Shown piece by piece: positions 13,198 through 24,381 of a stretch of DNA of 64,000 bases. Position 1 is the stretch's first letter; the number at the start of each line of letters is the position of its first letter. The position numbers were made by a program, and so were the translations under genes. The notes below the pieces were generated by a model, which was not told the origin of the DNA, made no database searches, and saw nothing but the letters and a program-made list of their open reading frames with translations. Source of the stretch: Actinomucor elegans (Eukaryota; Mucoromycota; Mucoromycetes; Mucorales; Mucoraceae); the NCBI GenBank assembly GCA_026027325.1, contig JAMSLZ010000003.1:1488001-1552000 (forward strand). The letters run 5' to 3'.

Positions 13198-14028
13198 ATT
13201 GAAACTTTGTATCAGATTTCGAACAAATTGTAATATAAAAGAGTTGCTTTTTTGGAGACCTTTCTTCTTTTATAGTCAATGGAATCTATTGAATATCTCC
13301 TTTCTTTCGTTGAAATAGAAAGGGAATAATAACGATAAACGTGGAGCAATGAGAAATGCTTTACTTTGGCTGCCATAGCGTTCAAGCTCCGACATTGACG
13401 CTATGAGTATTTTCACTAACCAATCAAAACCGTTAACAAGTTCTCCGGAGTAGGGTCTTCTGTGCTTTTATTGGCTGTCATTAATTTGTAAATTGCCAGG
13501 ACATTCAAAATCGTGGTTTAACCTAGACGTATTAATCCACTTCAATAATATCCTAAAAAGTGCTAATACTCAAAAGATGCTTTAACAAAATTTATGATTC
13601 ATTTAGTAGTGCAACGTTTCCTTCATTTTACAGATTTATCATTAATAAACGTTAGTTTTTTAGGCCGTTTAGAAGTACAGTCATAATTCGGATATTTTAT
13701 ATACAATAAAATCCATAAAAATTATATTTACATACCCTCGTTATAAATATGCCAAGAAAAGCTGCCCTCAGGCTTTATATAAATATTTATTTATTTGGCA
13801 AATTTCCACCTAAAGGTTGGCCCTCGCACTTTTTTTCCATTTCAGCTCAATTTTCAGTTTCTCGGTTTAATGTTGCGCCAAATTAGTAGTTCAAGCTCAT
13901 AATGAACTATTATATTAATTGGAACTGTTGTTTTACGAAAATACAAAAAACATAGTATACACTAGAGGCAAGCTATATATTGCGTCCATTTCCTGTAACT
14001 TGGATTTAATAATATATACATTATTCGA

Positions 14029-14092
14029 TAAATCTTGGTCAAATGTTACATTTGTTTAGTAGCCCATATCCAGAATGAACTGTATTTTTTAT
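14029..14092 (-). repeat. Dispersed repeat copy 4
   Basis: Read on the minus strand this is CAGTTCATTCTGGATATGGG, then CTACTAAACAAATGTAACAT, then TTGACCAAGATTTATC. It is one of the best-preserved copies of the core. Confidence 0.6.
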
Positions 14093-14509
14093 CTTGAATT
14101 TTGAGGACCTGGCTGAAGAGCGAGATATTCAACTACTGATGATTTCTTGAATCATAAAGTGCAAGGCTTCATCACAGAAAAAAAAACGTTCATATCCAGA
14201 TACACCCAAGATCTGACTTGTAGCGTAAATATGGCTTAGAAATAAACGTACAGTGATACATTAATTAACTTGAGCGCTTTTCTACTAATCTTGGTCAAAC
14301 GGTTCGTCTTGTTAACAAATGTAAGACAACGACATAGTTCTTTGATTATTTTGCGACCTAAGTCATAGATACCCCAATACTTTAGTAGCGTAAGAAAATA
14401 AAATCTCAATCCTAGAGGAAAATGGAAATAATATTATACAATTTATAGTTCATTTTTGCATTGATGTGCCTTAATTCACAATTAAGCGAGAATCATAATA
14501 TAAAAAAGC

Positions 14510-14760
14510 GATGCAGCAGTTTGTTCTGAGTATAAGTTACTGGTCAGATGCAACGTTTGATTGGGATCGGTCGAGTGATGATAGAACATTAGATCTAGTT
14601 CACTTGATATGCTTGTTATTTACTGCTTATCAAGAAATAAAATATACTCATTATGCTGAGACCGATGATAATTTCAGTAAATTCAGCGGCTTATTATGAA
14701 TATGCAGTAGGTATTTGATGGAGCATTAAACTTCAATTAATCGAGAGATGCATAGGCGTT
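14510..14760 (+). repeat. Dispersed repeat copy 5 (extended)
   Basis: The core at 14510-14578 (GATGCAGCAG, TACTGGTCAGATGCAACG, ATCGGTCGAG) is followed about 215 bp later by GCATTAAACTTCAATTAATC near 14724-14743. The same pair with nearly the same spacing occurs in the copy at 30.5 kb, so the full element may be about 250 bp. Confidence 0.55.
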
Positions 14761-15081
14761 ATAAAAAAACTCCTAGGAGTTGATGCCTTGGTTAGAATTC
14801 TCAAAGTGCCTATTTTCTTTTATAAAGCAAGAAAGCTATGTTTTAGACGCAGGATTTATTAATAACATAGGCTTAACATATTTGAAATTATGCATACATA
14901 TATTTAGTGGATTTTACTCTATATAAAATATTTGAATTATAGCTGTGTTCCTAAAATCTCTTTAATCCGCCTTTTGTAAAAGGCGACTCGATGAATTAAA
15001 AGAACCATCGAGTGACTATCAAATCATCCAATTTTATATAAACTTTGTTAAACACTTTGTGTATGCTAACAGCTGTTGTCA

Positions 15082-15116
<35 letters not shown>

Positions 15117-15595
15117 CACTTGGAAAAAGCCTCCCTAAATGTCTGCCAAACAATGGAAATCTATAGAACAAGCAGGGTACCTTTTGCTAATCCACACAAG
15201 AAATACCAAATAATCTCGGTTCAATATCACATTAAATGAGCGGTCAAGGCTCACAATGAGCTGGCATATCTAGAAAACACCTTATTTTGACACTAATGCA
15301 ATCGATTTCTTGTTTACATGAACCAATATGTGTCTATCCATAGATAGAAGTGCCAAAAGACATATCCATTTATATCTATTAGAGAGCCAACTATACTTGT
15401 TTGTTTTATGCATAATCAGGTCGAGAACTTTTTCCAAGATGTATAAGATGAAGGATACTGTTTTATTTGTTAAAGAAAGTGTATAATAACAATGTTCTTT
15501 TTTGAAAAGGTGATGGAATAAGCAAGAAACTATTATATTATATCTATTATTACTGTATGTATTATGTATGAATGTTATATGTGTTTGGTGTTTGG

Positions 15596-17527
15596 TTACA
15601 AGAATTGGCTGAGACCAGCAATCAAAGTAGCAAACAAAGCAGTAGTAGCAACAGACGCAGCCAATGCAGGTGAGCCGTTCGTCTTTCCGTCAGCAGCATC
15701 ACCCGATGTAGAGCCACTTCCACCTTGGCCAGAAGTGGCGCTGTTGGGCTTGTTAACAGCAATACTCTTTACTTGACAATCAGCAGAGGTACAAAGACAA
15801 GTGTTACCGATAGGATCCCACCATGTAGTACTAAGTACAGAATTTAGAAACTAAAATTTGGATTTTAGAAGTTTTTTTACTTACTCGCAGTTATCGGGAA
15901 TAGGATAACGGAAGCCTGCAGATCCATTTTGAGCAGCTGAAGCTGGTGTAGGATTATCTAAAGTAGGTGAACCGGCAGGACAATTGAAACAAGTTTTCAT
16001 GGTAGTTGTACCAAAATTACAGCTATAAAGCAGTTAGTTTCACATACTATCAAATACGAAACACGAGCTTACCTGTTGACTAAGCCATCATCGATTGCAC
16101 CGTTATGGTCATCATCCAAACCATTACAAATTTCTTTGGGGATAACAGGTTGTTTACATTGCATGTAATCTTGCTTGCCAAGTTCAGAAGCCTTGACAGG
16201 ATTCTTCATGTATTGCAATAACTGTTGGTTGGTGACAAACCAAACGTTAGGCTTGGAAGCAATAGACTGAATAAAATCAATGACGCCTTGATACTTTTCC
16301 TTGGGATCAGGAAGGCCGGGATATGTAGTTAAATGGGCTGATTATACATGTAAGATGAGACAATTCAACTAGAGCATGTGTCGACTAACTTACTGGGATG
16401 AACATAAATACCGAAAGGTTGGCGGTTACCGTTATAATGCTTTTCAAAGGCAGCTTCGTTCCCTGTATTCAAATGTAATTAATTAGTCATTGTAATCATA
16501 TATAATAAATGAATAATTACATGATCTAACAGTAGCGGCGCTATCAGCAAGGTATACATCCATCAATTGAGGGGTATTAGCCTTGTTAAGAACTGCATAC
16601 ATGGGGATTTCCCAAAGACCAGGCAGTTTAACTTGACCAGGAGCACAAATACCAGTCCAACAATCATTAGCCATACCATTATCAAGGGTGTAAGGCCAGT
16701 AAGCATCATCTGTCACTGCGCTGGAACTAGAATCGTACAAGAAACCTTGCTGACTGAGAATGTTTAAGGTTTCTTTGGTATAATTCAAGAAAGGTGCACG
16801 GAAGCCTTGAATCTTACTGCTAGGAATACCACCATAGGCATTCAACATGGATTTACAGGCACTGATTTCCTGTGCTGAAGGCGAACCAACATGAGAAAAC
16901 GTATGGCTAAATAATCATTTAGCTTTTTTTTTTTTTTTTTTTTTTTTTTGCTACTATTATTGACTGTAAAAAAAACTTACTCTGCGATTTCGTTTCCAGC
17001 AGCATACCATTGTTGAACCAATGAAAAGTCAGTATATTCCATTGAAACAAACCTATCAGTGAATTAGTATAAATCACAGCCAGAATTACTATTTCAAGCT
17101 TACCAGGTACCGTGACCAGGACAGCCATTAGGGTTACTGTTATGTAAGAAACAAGCTTTTAGATATCTATAAATAGTGAATTTACTTTTAAACTTACGTT
17201 ACATTGACCATGGAAAACGCAGTTTTAGCCAAGGCTTCTTGGACAGAATCATCGTAGGTTACTGTAACAAACTGCTTGAGAGTGAGTTATATATACTACC
17301 ATGTAGTTAAACTGATTGCTTACCTGAGGTGTATCTGCTGGAGAAAGCCCACCAGGAGGTGATTGAGATGCACAAAGACAATTGTTCTCGATTTTACAAG
17401 TATTGGGATCACAGGAATAAGTGGAAGGACCAGCAGTAGTAGCACCAGAAGGCACAGTAGCACCTTCTTGAGCTACAACTGCGCTAATTAAAAGAGCAAT
17501 GCTAGAGATAATTGACAAAGACTTCAT
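15596..17527 (-). CDS. GPI-anchored chitin deacetylase (polysaccharide deacetylase)
   Basis: Nine exons (17527-17324, 17271-17198, 17136-17104, 17052-16981, 16906-16521, 16462-16394, 16337-16073, 16022-15885, 15830-15596) encode 491 residues. A signal peptide (MKSLSIISSIALLISAVVA) opens the protein. The NodB-homology fold shows motif 1 as VTYDD, motif 2 as HTFSH, motif 3 as GFRAPFLNYT and motif 4 as DSSSS with YWPYTLDNG, so the metal and catalytic residues appear intact. The family removes acetyl groups from chitin to make chitosan, the main wall polymer of Mucorales. After the catalytic domain comes a Cys-rich tail with NGLDDDHNGAIDDG, a calcium-loop-like pattern, then a Ser/Gly-rich stretch and a C-terminal hydrophobic tail suggesting a GPI anchor. 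It acts at the cell surface. A TATAAAAA box lies about 55 bases upstream of the start. Confidence 0.93.
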
Positions 17528-18054
17528 AATGAAAAGAGTTAGAGAGAAAAAAAGAGAGAACAAGGGTGATCTACAGTAGTTTTTATATTCAATTAAGAGT
17601 GTTACACCAAGTGAGAGAGAGACATTGCTGTACAGCTCCTAAAGAAAAATAGTGCTTCGAACCCCTATTATTATACTACACAGGGCTAGATTTCATTATT
17701 GAAGCTGTTTATAGTAATTCTCTTATATTTAAAAGCCTACTGCTGGGTGTATTTTTACCAGGGATCCTCTATATGAAATCTAGGTCCTATTTTTACAGAG
17801 TTACACCTTGTAAATTGCGTAGTAATCATTCGATTAAACTGCCATTAAATATGTATATAGTCCTTGTGCATATGCAGGTCTGAGTTGTGTGTTTTTTATT
17901 GTACAATGAAAAGACGCTGACCAATTGCATCCTATTTTTCTATCTTTTGAAATCAATAATACATGTCAGGCATAGGCTCAACGTAAAGTTCGCTTATAAT
18001 GAAAGTAAATCCGCAAAGACGGTATTATTGACTTTTTTTTTATTGATTATAAGT
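17528..18054. other. Spacer and chitin deacetylase promoter
   Basis: About 530 bases between two minus-strand genes. It holds the TATA-like element of the deacetylase gene and the 3' flank of the deacetylase's upstream side; no coding frame is supported (17887-18069 looks random). Confidence 0.55.
17580..17587 (-). promoter_or_regulatory. TATA box of chitin deacetylase gene
   Basis: TATAAAAA on the minus strand, 53-60 bases before the deacetylase start codon, followed by a purine-rich leader. The distance is typical of a short fungal 5' UTR. Confidence 0.5.
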
Positions 18055-19057
18055 TTAGCGTCCAATTGAGTAAGGGTCGTTTGGCTTGTACTTTTCCCGT
18101 AACTTCTTTTCTATCTCTTCCAAATCTTTTGTATCTGAATTTAATATGCTTGCTACGTGCTTGATACCCTTTTGTTCATCGTCCAAAACCTAATCGTAAT
18201 ATTAGTTATTGCTTGATTCAATATTTTGGTTTATTACCTTTGCAATCATATTGGTATCTTCATCACTAACAGTGCGCCATATCTCGGCTTTTCCATTTAC
18301 ACCGCTCTTTCTTTGTGCTATGATTTGTTGAAGTTTGTTCCATAAATCAATCATCTTTGCATTCAATTGTTCTGGATTATCAGGCTGCTCTGCTATTTGG
18401 CTCATTTGGCAAATGGCTTGTTCTTCATTAGTAGATAATGGGAAACCTTTGTAACGGAGCACTTGACTGTATCGAAGTAACTAGGAAAAGATGAGTTGGC
18501 TATACATTGAGGTGTGAACGTATACTTACTCTCAATAGTCTCTGAGTCAAGTTCGTATGGCGGCGTTTATGTTCCTCTAATCTAACCAACGCGCCCAAAG
18601 CATACTGCCGTTGTACAGTGGCTAATCTATCGGCTATTTCCTTCAACTTTTCTTGGTGCAATTCTACTTGTTTTGATTGAATCTCCATACGTTTCAAGAT
18701 ATCATCAAAGCCGATAGCTAAAACAGGTACTAAACTATGTAAAAACGATCAGCTATTTCATTCCTACAATATATATATATATATTTACTTTGCAGGGTCA
18801 GGATTTTTTCGAACTGCTTCATTCCATAACTGCTCATCTTGATTCTGAGGACGCACATATAAGTGTATCTCATTCGCTGGTACCATGTTGTAAAAGTAAT
18901 GCTGAAAAACATAACCAAAGGTCAATTAGAAATTAATTCAAGTACAAAACTTTGATAGCTTACTCTAAACTGACAGAGTGGTGAAGTAGGATCGAAATGA
19001 GCCCTAATTAGTGCAAAGTCTTGCCAGACCTTTTCTGGAACTGGAGCTGCTCCCATT

Positions 19058-19089
<32 letters not shown>

Positions 19090-19829
19090 AGGTTGAGCAC
19101 CAAAGCCAAATCCAGTTTGCTGTTGTGCACCAAATCCTTTACTATTGCCAAAAAGACTGTTCGTGCTGGTAGTGGTATTAGCGGCTGGAGCACCAAATCC
19201 ACCAAATGCTGGTTTAGCAGCTGTAGATCCAAATCCTCCAAACCCACTTGTAGCAGCAGTAGTAGTAGATCCAAAACCTCCAGTGCTTGCAGCTGCTGTG
19301 GCGGGAGTTGTTGTAGATCCAAAACCTCCAAATCCACTTGTAGCTGGTGCTGATGTAGCTGATAAACCGAAGCCTGATGTAGCAGGTTGTGAAGTTGCTC
19401 CAAATCCTGTTGAAGGCGCGGCTGTACCAAAACCTCCAGTTGCAGGTGCGGAAGTTGTTGTTCCAAATAAATTTGAGGTCGCTGGTTGTTGTGCTCCAAA
19501 TCCTCCAAAACCTGCTCATGAGTGTATTAGAACAAGTTACACTCTCATTTCTATTATTGTACCTGTTGAGGTAGGTGCAGTGCTGGTGGCTGCAGCAGAA
19601 CCGCCAAACAGCGTACCTGCAGCCGAAGAGTTACTCGTGTTTGCACCGAATAAAGTACCAGCAGAGCTGTTGGTTGAGCCAAATAAGCCGCCAGTGGAAG
19701 GTGTAGAGGCAGATGCGCCAAAGAGCGTGCCCGCAGAAGACTGGGTATTTGCTGCTGAGAGGTTAAAACATCGATTGAAAAAAACTTTTTGTTTGTCGAT
19801 TTACCTGTAGATCCAAATCCAAAACTCAT
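18055..19829 (-). CDS. NUP54: Nucleoporin Nup54/Nup57 (FG repeats)
   Basis: Seven exons (19829-19805, 19754-19563, 19511-18964, 18901-18789, 18734-18530, 18480-18238, 18189-18055) encode 486 residues. The N-terminal half (to about residue 235) is FG-repeat sequence with many GFG, LFG and GFGGFG motifs in a Ser/Thr/Ala background, then an 11-residue polyglutamine run. The C-terminal half is the Nup54 alpha-helical domain, with WQDFALIRAHFDP, HYFYNMVPANEIHLY, the ERLATVQRQ-like block IADRLATVQRQYALG and a terminal KLREKYKPNDP. In yeast and animals this protein forms the central-channel complex with Nsp1/Nup62 and Nup49/Nup58 and makes the permeability barrier. The first exon is only 25 nt, encoding MSFGFGST. 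A long antisense frame over the FG region is an artefact of its biased codons. Confidence 0.95.
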
Positions 19830-21112
19830 GATTTCTTTTTTTATTATCTTTTCTCGTGAATTAGGCTATGTACAGATGTCTTTTTCTTTGCAATTTGAAT
19901 TCTATATAATATTAAATAATATGTCTTCGAGTTTAAAAGAAAAAGATAGTACAAGCACAAAATACGCGTAAAAAAGGCTCATCGTGTTAGGTAGCAATGG
20001 ATGTAGAATCCTCAGAGAACACGAAACGCAAGTCACGTCGGAATTAAAAATGATGAGAATTTATTTGCTGCGGGGAATGAATATGAAGTGCTGGCCATTA
20101 TGGTATTTTCAATGAGGTTTGCTTCTCAATAACGAAATGAAGAAACGCTTTATATTCCGGAAATCTTATAGATTAAAATGACCTCTTTTTGTTGAAATTC
20201 TTATAATAATAAACTTGGATTTGATAATGCAGCAAAACTTTGATTATATGAAGTTTTTACTGTCTAAACAAATATTTTCTTTCTATTTCTTTCAGTATTT
20301 ATATTAATTGAAAGAGAATAGAAGTTTCTATACCTGTTATGCATTACAGATAATAGACATAAAATAATAATGTTGACCTTTTAAGATAAATCAATTTTGA
20401 AATAGTAATTTTCTCATTGAACCTCAAAAATAATTCCTCGACGCGATGTTCATCGAGTTCATCGAGTTCATTGACTTTCAATGATTAAATAAGTAAGCCA
20501 TGGTACCCTCAACAAAATCACTTAAATCAAATATTCCTTCAACGAACTATGAAGAACAATGCTAGAGCTTTGGCAGCTCGATTGAATATTGAACAATATA
20601 ATTTTTTATTCTATATAAATTAGTTTTATAAATCAATATAATCAAGTCAAAAAGATGCTATTTCCACTTTCTGGTGCAAGATTTTTCTTTATATATTGTT
20701 ATGGAACATGCATCATCAAACCACAGTCCAATGACATACAGGTTCTATTAATATCATAAAGTATGGGATTGTATTCATTGTCTATTGAGTAAAAATGGCC
20801 TAGGAAATTGGCATGACGCACTGTTTGACGCTGTAGATATTGGCTGATTTTGGTCAAATGTCACTTCTGGTTAACCGTATATGCAAGCTGAGGTGCTTCG
20901 TCTGTAAACTGTTTAGTTCGTCTTGGAGAAATAACCAATATTCATATTCGTTGAGCTATAACATATAATAATCATTTTTATTTGTATGTAAGGTTCTCTG
21001 TACTTCGTTTTTGTTTGGATATAATTACATGAAATATATATAACTTACTTCGGACTAGTCATGTATAGTATACTCACTGTAATACATCTATGCAAAGGTT
21101 CTGAAAGTTGTA

Positions 21113-21178
21113 ATGTCTCATTCTGAATATGTACTAATAACTACATGCGGCATTAAAGCAGATTAATCGAAAAGTGTA
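21113..21178 (+). repeat. Dispersed repeat copy 6
   Basis: Shows TCATTCTGAATATGTACTAA, then ATGCGGCATTAAAGCAGATT and AATCGAAAAGTG. It resembles a fusion of the left core with the distal GCATTAAA..AATCGA motif seen in copies 5 and 7. Confidence 0.5.
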
Positions 21179-21677
21179 GCACTGTTGAAAATGAGTCAAA
21201 GGTACTGATTTTTGAGGACAAAGTTATAAACCAAATTTCAGAATATCATTTTTTTAGCGCAATCTTTTCATAGTATGACGTTTATACATTAGCCATTGAA
21301 TTTTTCTTGACCTTTGCTAAATACCTCTGTATATTAGGATTTATTAGTCGAGCAAATAAGGTCAAATTTTTTGAACAATGCTGTAGAACTTCAGCAGGCA
21401 TAATCTCGTCAATGTCCGATAGTCAATAAAAAGCGAGAATATTTTATAGTATATATACATCTATGTGTCACCCTTTTCATAGTATAAGTATTATTTCTGA
21501 AGAATAATTTATAAAACAATACATAGAACTTAGTTGGTCATTGTGAGTATAAAGAAATAAGAACTTAAAATTTTGAAAGAAACAGTTATCATGCATAGGT
21601 TTTTATTGTTAGAATCCAATATTTTGAAAGGCATTCTTTAGAAGGGTTTTTTTTTATAATGCGGGAACATGCTCTTT

Positions 21678-21881
21678 TCAATAAAATCCTAGCTTTGTTG
21701 GTTGAATAGCTACAAGCGTCCACTCCTGGCAGCAGTTTTTTGTTTTCCAACTAGCAAAACTATGAACAGGAGCAGGAGAATAAGTATGGACAGAAGAAGG
21801 AATCAAGACTAAATCATCATCAAACCTGTCTTTTCTTGAATAGGAGCGATCATTTGCTTGTGAAGATTGTGTAAAGAACGA
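21678..21881 (-). CDS. Possible terminal exon of a small unknown gene
   Basis: An open minus-strand frame of 67 codons has no ATG but begins right after a CGTAG acceptor. It reads SFFTQSSQANDRSYSRKDRF near the start and ends WTLVAIQPTKLGFY. The composition is protein-like (balanced charged, Ser and aromatic residues), but I recognise no family and could not build a convincing upstream exon. It may be a decayed gene. Confidence 0.25.
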   Translation of the reverse strand, partial: SFFTQSSQANDRSYSRKDRFDDDLVLIPSSVHTYSPAPVHSFASWKTKNCCQEWTLVAIQPTKLGFY

Positions 21882-23000
21882 CTACGGAAATAAAGAGCTT
21901 GTGAATGAAATCGATCATATTGTTATCAAGAAACAGAGTAAAGAAAGAGAAGGTAAACTAGAAAAGAATGCCTTACAGAAAAAAGAGGTCTTTTGTATTA
22001 TCTAATTGCTTTCATCATTTTTTTTCTGTTTTCAGTCTAATGCGGTATATAGAGGACAATAATACTTCATTGATATGAACATGTAAAAAAAAAAAAAAAA
22101 AAAAAATATGGAAGGACACATTAGGATTGATAGACGTTACATGTATAATAGAAAAAGTTTAAGGGCGATAAACGTCTTAATAAAAAAAATGGTTTTGAAA
22201 AGCTTAGCAGTTCCAATTGCATATTGGTTAAAATTTTGGAAAGTTATCTGGAAGAGAAAAAGAGCTCGCTTTACGGTAGAACTGAGCAATTGCGAGTTCA
22301 ATGCAAATGTGGTGGAAGATCAACTTTTTGAAACAGAGGAAGAAATCGAAAACTATTCAAGGATGAAGGAAATTGAATAGACTGGGTTTAGTGAAGGTGG
22401 TAAAGGTTGATTGCCACTGCCAATATTGAGGAATATAAGAAACAAATTCAATGTAAATAATCGTAACGCACCCATTTGGAAAGATAGTTCCAAGCATAAA
22501 CCATGCCATTTATATTCTTGGGTCGACATTTTTCAATTTTTTTTAAACCTAAAGATGAAACTTGTAAGATATGTTTTATTCATATTTTGGACAGAATATA
22601 TTTGAGAATATGTAACTATAATTGTGTGGTATTTCTTATCTTACATTTAAAAAAGTTGAAAGATTTGGTTTTCTGTCAATATAACCTTATTTAAGGGAAA
22701 TACAAGATATTTCTTATATTAGTCTATGCAAAATCTGATTTTTATAAGTTTCATCAATACTTTTTTTTTTGTACATTTGGATATTTACTTTATTCAAGAG
22801 TTAATTTAAAAATCATAAAGGAATTATATTAAGCCCAAATGCACCAACTTCAAGCAAAAATTCATTGACATACCCTTAACCAATAATAATACTGACCACT
22901 CATATGTGTAATCTCCGATGCCCAATAAAAAGGCTTTTCAACTATAGGTTGGCAACATGGCTATCGTACTCTTTAATCGAATGCTCGTTCATTTCTCTTC

Positions 23001-23565
23001 ATGACGGACAAATCTTCTTCGTTTATACCTTTTGCAATCATCTCTGGGCTCTTTGCGGCCTTGTCATCAGTTTTCGCAAAATTATTTTCAGATGAACGGA
23101 CAGCAGTGTTTCATTCATACATCTCAACCCAACTAGACATAGTACCTCAAAAGGTACATTTAACAAATACACGATAATAATTTGCTGAACAAAGTATTTA
23201 TATTTTATTGCCATTCAGACTTCATTGTTAATAACAAGGGCAGTATGCTTTGCTCTTATATTTGGCTGTAATTCAGTCATGTGGACTACATTTACTAAAG
23301 CGTTGAATGCTGCACCTTCCTCGGTCCAGGTGTCTATAGTCAACGGGGCTGTTAACTTTAGTGCCTCTGTAGGTGTTTGCAGATCACATCAACTTTATTA
23401 CTGACGTGTTTTTAGGCTATTTTAGGCTTCTTGGTTTTCAATGAACCCTTGGCTTTACGATGGTGGATAGGAGCGAGTTTTATTTTGGCTGGAACTATCC
23501 TGTTATCACAATCGCAAAAGAAATTAGAGCAAACAAAGGCTACCAGTGATAAAAAAACAAATTAG
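23001..23565 (+). CDS. TMEM42-like (EamA-type) membrane protein
   Basis: Three short exons (23001-23153, 23219-23368, 23416-23565) of 51, 50 and 50 codons encode 150 residues in continuous frame. The N-terminal helix FAIISGLFAALSSVFAKLFS, the central block VCFALIFGCNSVMWTTFTKA and the C-terminal WWIGASFILAGTILLS are characteristic of the TMEM42 family, a single four-helix half of the EamA/drug-metabolite transporter fold. The introns are 65 and 47 nt with standard ends. Family members are predicted integral membrane proteins with no established substrate. The gene is easy to overlook because each exon is only about 150 bp. The lysine-rich C-terminus ends QKKLEQTKATSDKKTN. Confidence 0.85.
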
Positions 23566-23747
23566 AGGTATCGCTATAATGTTTATTTATCAATACAATA
23601 CCTTGAAGAGTTCTACTTTGGGGTCCCCCTAAGTGCATAATCATACCAAGTTCCCGAGCTTATGTCCTTCTGTATATACTCCTTGATTATTCTTGATATA
23701 AACCTGCTAAAGTATACTGAATCGTTTTCTTTTCAATTGTATTTGAA

Positions 23748-24193
23748 ATGACCTTTCCAGTTGCTGCTTTTTTCCTGACAGCTGCTTATTTGGCCTCTCT
23801 TATATCAAATAGCGAGAGTAACAAACCTATTAGTGTTGATTTTCCTACTCACAATAACGTATTTCGAGTACGAGATAAAATCTGCATCAAATGGACAGCC
23901 AAGTCAGGCGATAAAGTCATTTCTAGAATCCTGTTGCTTGAAAACGCTTCTGACCCACTTGATTTATCATATACCATAGCTAAGTCCGTGGAAATAAGTA
24001 GAGAAGAATATGCTTGGACAATACCAGACAGTATTACTTCGGGATATAATTGTAAGTATTGATTCTTTCGAAGTCTGTACCAAGAGCTTCGCTGATCTGT
24101 TTGATAGACACAATTGCGTTTGATATTGGTGGGCAACTAGTCTTTTCAAAAGCGTTTACTATCTATAATGACTCTCTATTGGAGACTGTTTGA
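23748..24193 (+). CDS. Short Kre9/Knh1-like secreted protein
   Basis: Two exons (23748-24051, 24108-24193) encode 129 residues. A signal peptide (MTFPVAAFFLTAAYLASLIS) precedes a Knh-like N-terminal domain: SVDFPTHNNVFRVRDKICIKW, then ILLLENASDPLDLSYTIAKS and YAWTIPDSI. The second exon adds YTIAFDIGGQLVFSKAFTI. The same domain with an intron at the same codon and phase occurs at 29311, so the two are paralogues. This copy stops directly after the domain and lacks the Ser/Thr/Ala-rich tail and GPI signal, suggesting a freely secreted form or a truncated gene. The yeast family is linked to beta-1,6-glucan assembly, but most fungal members are uncharacterised. Confidence 0.8.
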
Positions 24194-24381
24194 TTATCTT
24201 GCATAGTAATAAGACGCGCGTTTCTTGTATAGATATAAATATGGTGCGCGTTTCTATTCGTCGGCTATAGAACGACAGATAAATCAACTAGTAGTAATAA
24301 ATACTTTTATTATCATATACTTTATGACAGTTTTATGAGTACAAAAACGAACGTGTGGTCTAACAGTAAATATATCTGCCG

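Larger units (their letters stand above)
13198..15595. other. 2.4-kb spacer with dispersed repeats
   Basis: No gene is supported. Two good copies of the dispersed repeat occur in opposite orientations (14029-14092 and 14510-14760), with a fragment at 14283-14310. An A tract of about 28 nt lies near 15086-15113. The 14511-14699 open frame is repeat sequence, not a gene. Confidence 0.6.
19830..23000. other. 3.2-kb spacer, possibly gene remnants
   Basis: No complete gene is supported. It contains repeat copies (20843-20890, 21113-21178), a start-like frame at 19997 that soon goes out of register, a possible minus-strand terminal exon at 21678-21881, and a charged 90-codon frame at 22108-22380 with no recognisable family. 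Confidence 0.5.

Noticed and set aside
14511..14699. 62-codon frame
   Set aside because: Coincides with a copy of the dispersed repeat and is not conserved as a frame in other copies.
19145..19810. Long plus-strand Pro/Val-rich frame
   Set aside because: It is the antisense of the Nup54 FG repeats, created by repetitive codons; the minus-strand nucleoporin explains the region.
22108..22380. Charged 90-codon plus-strand frame
   Set aside because: No family resemblance, no splice partners and a poly-A run directly upstream of the start; it could be chance or a relic.
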